The notes: a model not told the origin generated them from the letters alone. Positions 35,727 to 44,745 are shown, numbered from the stretch's first letter. The stretch is 64,000 nt of DNA from Pyxidicoccus parkwaysis (GCF_017301735.1 NZ_CP071090.1:9786001-9850000), one strand, 5' to 3'. Program-made: numbers and translations.

Positions 35727-36160
35727 CGCGTCCCCCGCTTGCGCTCGGCGAGGCCGGAGGTGATGAGGCTCATCTCACGCTTGAGGCGCGCCGCTTCGGC
35801 CGCGCGGCGAATCATCGTGATGAGGTCCTCGGGGCGGTACGGCTTGAGCACGAGGTAGAAGAGGCCCTGTGCCTGCTGCTGGTCCCTGCGGTCCAGGTAC
35901 TCGCGGTAGCCGGTGACGAGCACGCCAGCGAGGTGCGGGTACAGCCGCGTCGCCTCGCGCAGCAGCTCCATGCCGTTGCGGCCGGGCATGTGGAAGTCGG
36001 TGCAGAGGACGTCGAAGCGCCCGAGCGCCAACAGCCTCAACGCCGAGCCCGCATCTCGCGCGAGTTGGACGTCGAAGTCTTCGGAAAGCACGGCCGCGGT
36101 GGAAGTGAGGACGGGTTCCTCGTCATCCACCAGCAGCACCTGGAGGCGCTGGGCATTCAT
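35723..36160 (-). CDS. response regulator, receiver with short helical tail
   Basis: A 145-residue protein. The receiver domain shows VLLVDDEEP, VLCTDFHMPGRNG (acceptor Asp), VLVTGYREYL and FYLVLKPYRPEDL; a helix of about 25 residues (AAEAARLKREMSLITSGLAERK) follows. There is no DNA-binding domain. It is the promoter-proximal gene of the leftward signalling cluster and may be phosphorylated by the membrane kinase. Confidence 0.9.
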   Translation of the reverse strand: MNAQRLQVLLVDDEEPVLTSTAAVLSEDFDVQLARDAGSALRLLALGRFDVLCTDFHMPGRNGMELLREATRLYPHLAGVLVTGYREYLDRRDQQQAQGLFYLVLKPYRPEDLITMIRRAAEAARLKREMSLITSGLAERKRGTR

Positions 36161-36384
36161 CGCGTGAGGGGACGCACGATAGCGCCCGCCGCCCGCGCTC
36201 CGTCAGGGGGGGCCTGCGGATTCTTCGCCAATCCCTGGCATCCCGTGCGAGGACGCCAGGGGTCGAGCACCTGAACCTACACGCAACAGTGCTCCCGCAT
36301 CAGGCCACGGCCGAGTTTTGCCGTGGCGGGAGAAGCGGGGTGCATGTCTTGCCCGGCCAGGGACCGGGGTTCTTGAATGGCGAC

Positions 36385-37149
36385 ATGGAAGTGAAGACGG
36401 CTCGGCTGCTTCCTCCCGTCCTCGTGCTCGTGCTGGGGTGCGCCACCGCACCGCCGCCGCACACCACCGCGCAGGATGCACCCATCACCCGAGGTCCCTG
36501 GGCAGAAGTCTCCGCCGTGGAGATGCCCACGGGCGATACGTCGATACCCATCGACCTGCTGCGGGAAGTAGCGGACGCATTGCTCAAGCGTCCAGGAGCC
36601 AGCGTGTGCGACCCGGTGACACGCCGGCCCATCGCGGGTCTGTCGACGGAGTATTGCGCCACGCTCTATGTCGCGGGCGACCAGGACTCGTTGTCCTGGC
36701 GGGTATCCGAGCCCGTCAGTGGTGGCCAGAAGTCGTGCAGGCCGTTCTTCGCGGTCAGGGATGACGACTACCCCTCTTCGCAGGTCTGGGTCGTGGGGTA
36801 CGTCCACAATCACCCCTGCGCAGCGCCTCCGTCATCGGATGACCTTGGAGCCTGGCCCACGGATGTGTTCGACCCCTACGTCGCCATGACGGAGGTCCGA
36901 CTGATTCCGGGCAACCCGCGGCCGGCCGTGCATCAGAACACGCCCATCGAGATGGCTTCGGCCCTGGTGGCGGAGCGCCCGGATGGAAGGCGCGTCTTCG
37001 TCCGCTACTTTCCCACGGGCGAAGTCCAGCAATGGAGTGAGCGCGGCGCGCGCTGGGTTACCCTCGGTCGGTGTGCGCCCAGTGGACTGGATCCCCGCCA
37101 CCCGGCACCTCGATGTCGCGAAGGCTCTCTGCAACTGCTGACCGAGTAG
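36385..37149 (+). CDS. lipoprotein with a JAMM/MPN-like motif
   Basis: A 254-residue lipoprotein; signal MEVKTARLLPPVLVLVLGC with lipobox VLGC. The mature protein has a JAMM-like block VVGYVHNHPCAAPPSSDDLGAW, with HxHP and a downstream SxxD as in RadC/JAB metalloproteases but one residue shorter between them. Other features are CRPFFAVRDDDYPSSQVWVVGY and a C-terminal REGSLQLLTE. If active, it would be a zinc peptidase held in the outer or inner membrane facing the periplasm. The ATG before the signal is chosen. The lipoprotein gene 34 nt downstream probably belongs with it. Confidence 0.78.
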   Translation: MEVKTARLLPPVLVLVLGCATAPPPHTTAQDAPITRGPWAEVSAVEMPTGDTSIPIDLLREVADALLKRPGASVCDPVTRRPIAGLSTEYCATLYVAGDQDSLSWRVSEPVSGGQKSCRPFFAVRDDDYPSSQVWVVGYVHNHPCAAPPSSDDLGAWPTDVFDPYVAMTEVRLIPGNPRPAVHQNTPIEMASALVAERPDGRRVFVRYFPTGEVQQWSERGARWVTLGRCAPSGLDPRHPAPRCREGSLQLLTE

Positions 37150-37183
37150 ACACCTTGCCGCGCATGGTTCGAGAGGAAGAACG

Positions 37184-37738
37184 ATGAACAAGGCGTGTGC
37201 GCTCGCAGGCCTCGCGGTGACGCTCGTGGGATGTGCCAGGACGACCGCGACCTGGAAGGGCGCGGTGGCGTGGCCCGAGGATGAGCAGTCCTACAAGGCC
37301 GTCGCTACTCCGATGGAAGCAGGAGCCGCGCTCGCGGCAGCGGGGGCCGTCCGGGAGTTGGTGAAGACGAACAAGGATGCGGGGCTGTTCTGGGGCTGCG
37401 CCAGTCCGGAGCAAGGGCTGGATGTCGCCGTCTTCACGGGCCCCACGCAGGGCCTGTACTACGTCGCGGTGGGCCAGCGCTTCGACCGCTGCGGGGGCCC
37501 GCGTGGGCGTGTTCTCGACTGGTACTACGTCTACGCCGTCACTCCTCAGGGCGAGGTCGTTGCCGAGGCACCACCGCCCCAAGGCGAGGCGCCTGACACA
37601 TCCCCGCCCCACGCTCCACCCTCGAGCACGGGAGGCGAAGCGCCTGCCTCACCTCCCCCGTCAGAGCCTGCACCTCCCGTGACGCCGCCTCCCTCGCCTA
37701 CGCCAGAACCCGCGCCAGCTGTTCCAGAGCGGGCCTGA
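37184..37738 (+). CDS. lipoprotein with a proline-rich C-terminal tail
   Basis: A 184-residue lipoprotein: MNKACALAGLAVTLVGC with Cys17. A folded part of about 100 residues (KTNKDAGLFWGCASPEQGLDVAVFTGP..YYVAVGQRFDRCGGPRGRVLDWYYVYAV) contains two further cysteines. A Pro/Ala/Glu-rich tail of about 55 residues follows and could span or bind peptidoglycan. I do not recognise the family. It appears to be co-transcribed with the JAMM-like lipoprotein. Confidence 0.75.
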   Translation: MNKACALAGLAVTLVGCARTTATWKGAVAWPEDEQSYKAVATPMEAGAALAAAGAVRELVKTNKDAGLFWGCASPEQGLDVAVFTGPTQGLYYVAVGQRFDRCGGPRGRVLDWYYVYAVTPQGEVVAEAPPPQGEAPDTSPPHAPPSSTGGEAPASPPPSEPAPPVTPPPSPTPEPAPAVPERA

Positions 37739-37768
37739 CGTAGCCATCACGGCAAGGGAGCGCCGTGA

Positions 37769-38104
37769 CTACCCGTGGTGCGCGTGCAGCGTCGCCGCGT
37801 AGTGCTGGAGCTGGCGGCGCGCGGCGTCGAAGGCGTCCGTGACGGCCTGGTAGGCGTCCTCGTGTTCCGTGCGCTGCTCCGGGTCTCTCGCCGCGACGAT
37901 GCTCTTTCCCGGCACGCTCACGTCGACGCGCACGTGGAAGTGCTTGCCGTGCTGCTTGTGGCGGTGAGGCTCCTCCACCACCACGTGGCACCCCACGATG
38001 CCGTCGAAGAACTGCTCCAGCTTGTCTGCATGGTCGCGGATGTGCTCGTTGAGTCCGTCGCTCGTCGCCATCCCGCGATACGTAATCTGCAGCGCTCGCT
38101 TCAT
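37769..38104 (-). CDS. ribosome hibernation factor, HPF/RaiA family
   Basis: A 111-residue protein of the short HPF/RaiA type. MKRALQITYRGMATSDGLNEHIRDHADKLEQFFDGIVGCHVVVEEPHRHKQHGKHFHVRVDVSVPGKSIVAAR shows the beta-alpha-beta-beta-beta-alpha pattern, with the conserved edge strand and the VPG element. The final helix has DAYQAVTDAFDAARRQLQHYA. It would bind the decoding centre of idle ribosomes. No long-form C-terminal domain is present. The gene is monocistronic; the 217 nt between it and the next leftward gene hold nothing I can name. Confidence 0.88.
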   Translation of the reverse strand: MKRALQITYRGMATSDGLNEHIRDHADKLEQFFDGIVGCHVVVEEPHRHKQHGKHFHVRVDVSVPGKSIVAARDPEQRTEHEDAYQAVTDAFDAARRQLQHYAATLHAHHG

Positions 38105-38321
38105 CGTCCGCCTCGGGTTGTGCCCGCTCTCGGGCCTCGGGTTGCACCCTCTCCCATTGCATGCACCCGGCCAGCGCCAACCGCGCGGAATCCCGTCGAC
38201 GTCGCACCTCCACCCCGCAGCGTTTGCGGCGAAATGCCCGTCCACCGCAGCTCCTGCGGGGCACATCGCCCCGCGAGGCACGGTGTGTGTCCACGTCGCG
38301 TCGGGTGGGCGCTCAGCGCCC

Positions 38322-38948
38322 TCAGCTCGGCGCGGGGATGGGCGCGCGACCCGGCTCCAGGGCTTCAGGGGAAGTGCTCGCGGTGGGGAACTGCACGCCC
38401 TCCTCGCGGTCCGTGCGTTCCTTCAGCGCGCGCACCTCCTCGCGCGTGCGGTGCAGTCCCTCGCCCAACCACTCGTAGGCGCGGTGCAGGAACGAGGACG
38501 CCGCGGAGAGCGCGAGCACGGAGCCCAGCCACCGAGCCTGTCTCGGCGCCACGGCACGCACGGCCAGCAGGCCCGCCGCCACCCACGGGCCCAGGCAGAA
38601 GGGACAGCCCAACAATTGCCCCAGCGCCTTCTGCATCCCCGCGCCCCGCGAGACTTCTTCGACCTCGCCCGCGGTGGAGCTCTCCTGGAAGCGGACGAAG
38701 GGCGCTCGCAGGAAGCTCGTCACCTGGTCCTTCGCCAACAGACGCGTCATCGATTGCGTCGCCACGCCGAACAGCGCGAGGTCTCGCCAGTCCAACCGCT
38801 CCGGGAGGCGGCGCCTGCTCCGCGCAGTCCAGCCGAGGAAGGACGCCACGGACACGCCGTACGCGCCGACGAGCACCGCGTACGAGCCCAGCGGGTGATG
38901 CGCATCGTCATAGCCGGCGAAGAGGCCGGTCTCCTGCGGAGCCTTCAT
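38322..38948 (-). CDS. DUF1360-type membrane protein
   Basis: A 208-residue membrane protein. The core FAGYDDAHHPLGSYAVLVGAYGVSVASFL, DLALFGVATQSMTRLLAKDQVTSFLRAPFVRF and LLGCPFCLGPWVAAGL resembles DUF1360, known from sporulation and archaeal/bacterial membrane proteins of unknown function; CPFC is its characteristic CxxC. The remainder forms a helix with Glu/Arg repeats (HRTREEVRALKERTDRE). GAGGAGG lies 11 nt before the chosen ATG. Confidence 0.72.
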   Translation of the reverse strand: MKAPQETGLFAGYDDAHHPLGSYAVLVGAYGVSVASFLGWTARSRRRLPERLDWRDLALFGVATQSMTRLLAKDQVTSFLRAPFVRFQESSTAGEVEEVSRGAGMQKALGQLLGCPFCLGPWVAAGLLAVRAVAPRQARWLGSVLALSAASSFLHRAYEWLGEGLHRTREEVRALKERTDREEGVQFPTASTSPEALEPGRAPIPAPS

Positions 38949-39040
38949 GGGACGGTTCGCCTCCTCGTGAAGACTGCGCATCGAGGGGAGACGCCCCAAG
39001 GGACGGGCAGGCGGGAGGGCAGGCCCTCGATTGTGCGCGC

Positions 39041-40048
39041 TCAGCTTCGCGCGTCCACGTCGAGCACGGCTGCGCCGCGCACGTGTCCGTGCCGGAGCGC
39101 CTCGAGGGCCTCGTTCGCGGCGCAGAGGGAGAAGACCTGTACCTCGGTGCGCACCGGCACGCCCGGCGCGAGCGCGAGGAAGTCCAGCGCATCCGCGCGC
39201 GTGAGGTTGGCCACGGAGCGCAGCACCCGCTCCTGCCAGAGGAGCGCGTATGGGAATGAAGGGATGTCGCTCATGTGGATGCCGCCACAGACGACGATGC
39301 CGCCCCGGTCCACGGCTCGCAGCGCGGCGGGAACGAGCGCGCCCACGGGAGCGAAGAGGATGGCAGCATCGAGCGGCTCCGGTGGCAGCTCGTCCGAGCC
39401 TCCAGCCCACTCGGCGCCGAGCCCCTTCGCGAACCGCTGGCCCTCGATGTCTCCTGGGCGAGTGAAGGCGAAGACGCGGCGGCGCCGGGACCGCGCGACC
39501 TGGAGGAGCACGTGCGCGGCGGCGCCGAAGCCGTAGAGGCCCAGCCGCTCGGCGTCTCCGGCGAGGCGAAGGCTCCTGAAGCCGATGAGCCCCGCGCACA
39601 TCAGCGGCGCGGCGTGCACGTCGCTGTAGCCGGCGGGGAGCGGGAAGCAGAAGCGCTGGTGCGCCACGGTGAATTCGGCGTAGCCGCCGTCGAGGTCATA
39701 ACCCGTGAAGCGTGCGCGTTCGCAGAGGTTCTCCCGCGCGCTGAGGCAGAAGCGGCACTCTCCGCAGCTCCAGCCGAGCCAGGGGACTCCGACCCGCGTT
39801 CCTGTCGGGAAGGCCGTGACACCCTCGCCCGCGCCCACCACGGTGGCGACGATTTCGTGCCCGGGGACCAGTGGCAGCTTCGGACGCGTCAGCTCGCCGT
39901 CCACCACGTGCAGGTCCGTGCGGCACACGGCGCAGGCCCTGACTCGCAGCAGTAGCTCCTCCGGGCCTGGACGCGGGATGGGGAGCCGCTCCTCTCGCAA
40001 CGGCTCGCCGGGTGCCCGCAGCACCATTGCCCGCATGGTTCCTTCCAT
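39041..40048 (-). CDS. zinc-dependent alcohol dehydrogenase
   Basis: A 335-residue medium-chain dehydrogenase. The catalytic zinc site is ACAVCRTDLH and PGHE; the structural zinc site is CGECRFCLSARENLC. The Rossmann part has LGLYGFGAAAHVLLQVARSRRRRVFAF. Strand order and the C-terminus (VRTEVQVFSLCAANEALEALRHGHVRGAAVLDV) match the cinnamyl/AdhA-like group. GAGGGAG lies 7 nt upstream of the ATG. It precedes the DUF1360 gene but shows no functional link to it. Confidence 0.93.
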   Translation of the reverse strand: MEGTMRAMVLRAPGEPLREERLPIPRPGPEELLLRVRACAVCRTDLHVVDGELTRPKLPLVPGHEIVATVVGAGEGVTAFPTGTRVGVPWLGWSCGECRFCLSARENLCERARFTGYDLDGGYAEFTVAHQRFCFPLPAGYSDVHAAPLMCAGLIGFRSLRLAGDAERLGLYGFGAAAHVLLQVARSRRRRVFAFTRPGDIEGQRFAKGLGAEWAGGSDELPPEPLDAAILFAPVGALVPAALRAVDRGGIVVCGGIHMSDIPSFPYALLWQERVLRSVANLTRADALDFLALAPGVPVRTEVQVFSLCAANEALEALRHGHVRGAAVLDVDARS

Positions 40049-40228
40049 GGGCCGCTCCCTCGTGCTTCCAGGGAAACATGGCGATGCCCAGGGCGCGCTG
40101 AAGCACGCCGCGGTCGGCTGGCAGGCGAGCGGTGGGAGGCTCTGCCGGGGGAGGACGTGGCAACGCCCGAGGCGTGCCGAAGCACGTCCCGGGCGTCTGG
40201 CCTACTCGCGGAAGCGAATCCGCTCCTG

Positions 40229-41698
40229 TCAGAGCTGCACGCCGGCCAGCACGCCCGGCCAGGTGCGCACGACGGTGCGGCCGCTGTCGGAGACCTCGCG
40301 CCACTGGGGACCGATGCCCACGTCATTCCAGCGGTCGCTCCCATTCCACGAGACGAGCGTGTTGGCGCTGACGCCGCCGAACACCGCGAAGTGCCGCGCC
40401 ACCTGCCAGCCCCCCATCACCCGAAGCTGCCCGAGCACGTGCTCGCTCGACTCGTCGCTGAACCACTTCTTCGAGTGCAGGCTGCTGCCCACCAGGTCCA
40501 CGTCCACGAAGAAGCGCTCCAGCGGGATGTGTCCACCGAAGCCCGCGCCCACGGTGTAGCGGCGCCGCTCTCCGCCCCGGGCCGGCGTGAAGCCCGCCGT
40601 GAGCAGCGTGTAGAGGTGCTTGCTGCCCAGCTTCACGCCCACGTTGGTGAGCGACACGTCGCTGCTCCACAGCGCGAGATTCGCCTGCCCGTTGCCCACG
40701 AAGCTCAAGAGGCCCACGGACTCGCCCTCCGTGTGCCCCGCCACGTTGATGAGCCCCACCTGCGTGCCGTCCACGTGGCCCGCCACGTTGACGAGCCCCA
40801 CCTGCGCGCCCTCCACCGCGCCGCCCACGTTGATGATGGACACCTGCCCGCCGTTGATGTGCCGCGCGATGCTGACGCCCGAGGACATCTGCACGCCCGA
40901 CATCTCCGAGGCCACGTTGGCGCCCGCCGCCATCTGGAGCCCGCGCATCGGGCTGCCCGCCACGTTGACGCCCACCGCGAGCTGCGCGCCGCGCACGGCC
41001 CCCGTTGCCACGTTGGCACCCACGCCGAGCTGCGCGCCATTCACGGTGCCCGCCACCGTGTTGACGCCCACCGTGAGCTGCGCGCCCTCCATCGCCCCGC
41101 GCACCACGTTGGCGCCCACGCTGGACTGCACGCCGAGGAAGTCCCCCCCGGACAGGTTGCCACCCACCGCGAGCTGCGCGCCCGACACCGGACCGCGCGA
41201 CACGTTGGCGCCCACCGTGAGCTGCGCGCCCGTCATCCCAGCCTCCACCCAGTTGGCGCCCACCGACATGGCCACGCCGTCCACCCGCTTCGCGTGCGTG
41301 GCGACGAGGCCGATGGACACGGTGTTGACCACGTTGCTCGTGTGGAAGCCCGAGGTGCTGATGCCCGGCACCAGCGAGAGGCTGAACGGGATGTGGACCT
41401 CGGGAGCCTCGGCGCTCGGGGCGGGCTCGGCCTTGGCCTTCTCCACCACCGACGTGTCCGCCGCCGGGGCCGTGCTCACCGCTCCGCCCACCGCCGCGTC
41501 CACGAGCGGAGGCACCGTCATGGCCTTCTCCGCTCCCGGGCCCTCGACGGCGGGAGCCGCCACCACGTCGCCGCCCGCATCGGGGTGCGCGGGAGCCGAC
41601 TCGAACGCCTGCACGCCTGCATTGGGCTCCTCGGCGTTGGCCGAGAACGCCACCACCGCCGCCATGACGCCCGCACACACGGAGACCTTGCGCTTCAT
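40229..41698 (-). CDS. exported repeat protein with GAQLxVGxN-type repeats (LA_2272-like)
   Basis: A 489-residue secreted protein. Signal MKRKVSVCAGVMAAVVAFSANA is cleaved after ANA; a Pro/Ala/Glu linker runs to about 95. Residues about 150-340 consist of roughly twelve 16-residue repeats of the form xGAQLxVGxNVxxGxV, shifting to GxQVGLxNVAGHV near the end, as in LA_2272-family surface repeat proteins. The last 130 residues look like outer-membrane strands (YTVGAGFGGHIPLERFFVDVDLVG ... GVLAGVQL). Repeats of this kind form a beta-helix or barrel-like stack. AGGAAGG lies 8 nt before the ATG. Confidence 0.75.
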   Translation of the reverse strand: MKRKVSVCAGVMAAVVAFSANAEEPNAGVQAFESAPAHPDAGGDVVAAPAVEGPGAEKAMTVPPLVDAAVGGAVSTAPAADTSVVEKAKAEPAPSAEAPEVHIPFSLSLVPGISTSGFHTSNVVNTVSIGLVATHAKRVDGVAMSVGANWVEAGMTGAQLTVGANVSRGPVSGAQLAVGGNLSGGDFLGVQSSVGANVVRGAMEGAQLTVGVNTVAGTVNGAQLGVGANVATGAVRGAQLAVGVNVAGSPMRGLQMAAGANVASEMSGVQMSSGVSIARHINGGQVSIINVGGAVEGAQVGLVNVAGHVDGTQVGLINVAGHTEGESVGLLSFVGNGQANLALWSSDVSLTNVGVKLGSKHLYTLLTAGFTPARGGERRRYTVGAGFGGHIPLERFFVDVDLVGSSLHSKKWFSDESSEHVLGQLRVMGGWQVARHFAVFGGVSANTLVSWNGSDRWNDVGIGPQWREVSDSGRTVVRTWPGVLAGVQL

Positions 41699-42007
41699 CG
41701 CCTGGACCTTCCTGGACTGTTCCGAGAGCGGCCCGGCCCGCACCGCGCGGGCTCCGGGGCCACACAGAGATTCGTTGGGGGACGTCGCCGCCCCTCTCGC
41801 GGAAGGAAACACCGGCACCGCGGAAAGCTGTCACCGGGCCGTGGCTTCCCTCGGGCGGACCGCGGTTCTTCCGGGCTGGAAGGCACGGCCCATCGGCAAC
41901 ATCATCCCTGCCGCTTCGCTTCGGACATTTCCTTACGAACTGTCGCCTGTTCCCCCTCCGGCCTCCGTGCCGCGCCGCACCGCGAGCCCCGACGCTAGAT
42001 TCACCGC

Positions 42008-43150
42008 ATGCGCTCCGACATGGATCAGCCCCGTCCATCCACGACGACCCGCCGCGAGCTGCTCGCCGCGAGCCTCGGTGGACTGCTGCTCCCGGGCATC
42101 GCCACGGCGCAGACTGCTCAGCCGCCACCGCCCATGAAGCCTGGCACTCCTGCCTCCGCACTGCCCGGCGCCCCGGCATCCGCACAGCCCGGCGCCCCGG
42201 CATCCGCGCGAACAAACGTTCCTGCCGCCGCGCAGTCCGGCGCTCCCGCGTCTTCACAGCCCGGCACTTCCGCCTCCGTGAAGCCCACGGCTCCCGCACC
42301 CGCGACATCCACCACCCGAGGAGAAGCCATGCTCACCCGTCCCATCCCCAGCACAGGCGAAGCGCTGCCCGTCATCGGGCTCGGCACCTGGCAGACGTTC
42401 GACGTGGGCACCGCCCCCTCCGAGCGCGAGCCTCTCGCCGAGGTCCTCCGCCGCTTCCTCGCCTCGGGCGCGCGCCTCATCGACTCCTCGCCCATGTACG
42501 GCCGCGCCGAGACAGTCACGGGTGATTTGCTCGAGAAGCTCGGCGAGCTGAAGACGCCCTTCCTCGCCTCCAAGGTGTGGACCACCGGCAAGGCCGAGGG
42601 GCTCGCGGGAATGCGCGACTCCATCCAGCGCATGGGCCACGGCCGCATGGACCTGATGCAGGTCCACAACCTCGTGGACTGGCGCACGCAATTGCCCATG
42701 CTGCGCGAGTGGAAGGCGCAGGGCCGCATCCGCTACGTCGGCGTCACCCACTACTCACGCAGCGCCTTCGACGACCTGGAGCGCTTCATCCGCGAGGAGA
42801 AGCTGGACTTCGTGCAGCTCCCCTACTCCCTCGCGCAGCGCGACGCGGAGGCGCGCCTGCTCCCCGCCGCCGCCGAGCACGGCGTGGCCGTCCTCGTCAT
42901 GCAGCCCTTCGCCTCCGGCTCCCTCTTCCAGCGGGTGCGCGGGAAGAAGGTGCCGGAGTGGGCCTCGGAGTTCGACTGCACCACCTGGGCGCAGTTCTTC
43001 CTCAAGTTCATCCTCGGCCACCCCGCCGTGCACTGCCCGCTCCCCGCCACGAGCAGCCCCGAGCACGTCGCCGACAACCTGCGCGCCGGCTTCGGCCGCC
43101 TCCCCGACGAGAAGCAGCGCGCCCGCATGGCCCGCTTCCTCGAGGGCTGA
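42008..43150 (+). CDS. Tat-exported aldo/keto reductase with a repetitive linker
   Basis: A 380-residue protein. The twin-arginine signal TTTRRELLAASLGGLLLPGIATAQ is followed by a 65-residue Pro/Ala/Ser linker of recurring xPGxPASA units, then an AKR barrel: VIGLGTWQTFDVG, RLIDSSPMYGRAE (Asp and Tyr of the tetrad), LASKVW (Lys), MQVHNL (His). The NADP-binding end resembles YakC-type reductases. Export through Tat fits a protein that folds with its nicotinamide cofactor in the cytoplasm. It is divergent from the repeat protein across a 309-nt gap in which I see nothing specific. Confidence 0.88.
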   Translation: MRSDMDQPRPSTTTRRELLAASLGGLLLPGIATAQTAQPPPPMKPGTPASALPGAPASAQPGAPASARTNVPAAAQSGAPASSQPGTSASVKPTAPAPATSTTRGEAMLTRPIPSTGEALPVIGLGTWQTFDVGTAPSEREPLAEVLRRFLASGARLIDSSPMYGRAETVTGDLLEKLGELKTPFLASKVWTTGKAEGLAGMRDSIQRMGHGRMDLMQVHNLVDWRTQLPMLREWKAQGRIRYVGVTHYSRSAFDDLERFIREEKLDFVQLPYSLAQRDAEARLLPAAAEHGVAVLVMQPFASGSLFQRVRGKKVPEWASEFDCTTWAQFFLKFILGHPAVHCPLPATSSPEHVADNLRAGFGRLPDEKQRARMARFLEG

Positions 43151-43154
43151 GGCG

Positions 43155-43649
43155 CTACAGCTCCGGGTCCGGCGTGTACTGGAGCTCGCCCGTGGGCTCC
43201 AGCACCAGCCCCGTGCCCGGCTCGCCCGCCTCGTCGTCGCGGCCCACCTCCAGTACGGAGTCCTTCGCGTCCCACTGGCCCAGGTAGTACTCGCCGCCCG
43301 CGGCCATGCACGCGCGGCCCTCGGACACCACCGTCTCCACCACCTCCTGCTTGTCACTGGTGGCGCGAAGCAGCGTCCACTCCTTGCCGTCCTCGCGGAA
43401 GCCCGCCACCAGCTCCTTCAGCTCCGCGTCGCGCGGCGCACCGGATGGCAGCGCCTGCCGCTCCCACTTGCGCGGCTCCTTCGCCGGCTGCTTCGCCTTC
43501 CACGCGCGCGCCAGCTCCAGCACCTTCTCCTCCGCCGCGTCCTGCAGCGCGTGCATCTCCTCCGGCAGCTCGATTTCCTCCAGCGCCAGCAGCGCCGTCT
43601 CCAGCTGCAGCGCCTTGAGGCTCCACTCGTTCCACGCTGTCTTCAGCAT
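43155..43649 (-). CDS. uncharacterised 164-residue protein
   Basis: A soluble protein with an N-terminal helical half (LKTAWNEWSLKALQLETALLALEEIELPEEMHALQDAAEEKVLELARAW, coiled-coil like) and a beta-rich C-terminal half (WTLLRATSDKQEVVETVVSEGRACMAAGGEYYLGQWDAKDS). No signal peptide or catalytic motif. It converges tightly with the Tat aldo/keto reductase (4 nt between stops). I do not recognise the family. Confidence 0.65.
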   Translation of the reverse strand: MLKTAWNEWSLKALQLETALLALEEIELPEEMHALQDAAEEKVLELARAWKAKQPAKEPRKWERQALPSGAPRDAELKELVAGFREDGKEWTLLRATSDKQEVVETVVSEGRACMAAGGEYYLGQWDAKDSVLEVGRDDEAGEPGTGLVLEPTGELQYTPDPEL

Positions 43650-43809
43650 CCGTCACCCTCACGTTTCACACGTGCGCCCTGGAGCAGGACTCCGGGCCCG
43701 GCAAGCCCACTACCACACCGCCTGCCTGCCCTGGCGCCGGGCAGCCAGCCCCTCCATGCTCGCCGCCCTCCACGCGACCTACCTTGAGCGCCCAGGGAGG
43801 AGCACCGCC

Positions 43810-44334
43810 ATGGCGAGCAAGAAGAAGGACACGCACGAGGTCGTCCAGCACTTCGGAGACCTCATCAAGGGCATCAAGGTCGCGATGATGACCACCGTGG
43901 AGGAGGACGGCTCGCTGCGCAGCCGCCCCATGTGGACCCACGACCGGGACTTCGACGGCGAGCTGTGGTTCTTCACCCGCGAGCACTCGCACAAGGTGGA
44001 TGAAGTCGAGCACGACCACCACGTCAGCCTCGCGTACGCGGACCCCACGCGCGACCGCTACGTCTCCGTCAGCGGCCGCTGCCGTCTCGTGCGTGACAAG
44101 GACAAGGCCCGCGAGCTGTGGAACCCCACCCTCAAGGCCTGGTTCCCTGACGGGCTGGATGATCCAGAGCTCGCCCTCTTGTGCGTGCGCGTGGAGCGCG
44201 CCGAGTACTGGGACACGCCCAGCAGCCGCATGGTGCAGCTCGCCGGCATGGTGAAGGCCGCCCTCACCGGCGAGTCGTACAAGCCCGGAGACAACCAGAA
44301 GCTCGACATGGGAGACGCCCCGCTCACGCACTGA
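43810..44334 (+). CDS. pyridoxamine 5'-phosphate oxidase-like (general stress protein 26 type)
   Basis: A 174-residue split-barrel flavin-binding protein. LIKGIKVAMMTTVEEDGSLRSRPMWT and GELWFFTREHSHKVDEVEHDHHVSLAYADPTRDRYVSVSGRCRLV match the general-stress/Pnpox family, which bind FMN or F420-type cofactors rather than oxidise pyridoxamine. AGGGAGG lies 9 nt before the ATG. It is monocistronic; the long gap to ino1 follows. Confidence 0.88.
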   Translation: MASKKKDTHEVVQHFGDLIKGIKVAMMTTVEEDGSLRSRPMWTHDRDFDGELWFFTREHSHKVDEVEHDHHVSLAYADPTRDRYVSVSGRCRLVRDKDKARELWNPTLKAWFPDGLDDPELALLCVRVERAEYWDTPSSRMVQLAGMVKAALTGESYKPGDNQKLDMGDAPLTH

Positions 44335-44346
44335 GCGCCCGGGGCA

Positions 44347-44392
44347 CGTCTCCCGAGGTACGTCTCCCGAGGCGCCTTTCCTGAGGCGCCTC
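44347..44392. repeat. short direct repeats and palindrome after the stress gene
   Basis: CGTCTCCCGAGG occurs at 44347 and 44361, and GAGGCGCC follows twice; the second copy forms the palindrome GAGGCGCCTC at 44383-44392. The tract starts 13 nt after the stop and may end the transcript. The rest of the 561-nt gap up to ino1 has no convincing gene. Confidence 0.4.
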
Positions 44393-44745
44393 TATATAAG
44401 GTGAAGGGACGGCCCTCTGCTCCGGACCGTCTCTTCTTCCAAGAATTCCGGTTGCGCCGGGCAAGCGCGGGCGCCATGACTGGGCCCGCCGGGCCCGCTC
44501 GCACCGTCACTCCCCTGTACGCCGTTCCCACACCCCACCCGCCGCTCGCACCCGCCAGCTCACCGCACGCCCCCGAGTCACCCCTGACCCTGACCCGCCT
44601 GCCCGGGTACGGTCGAGTGGGTGTCATACGGCGAACGTCGTGGTGTTTCTCTGACAGCCCCGTTCGGCCTGCCTTGTAGCAGACCCTGGCCTGATCCATT
44701 CAGTCCTGCGCCCGCCGTGGTAACGAGCGCGCGGACCACATCACG

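Noticed and set aside
44401..44679. A 92-codon gene in the gap before ino1
   Set aside because: Pro/Arg-rich with no Shine-Dalgarno, no domain and poor codon bias, so not supported.
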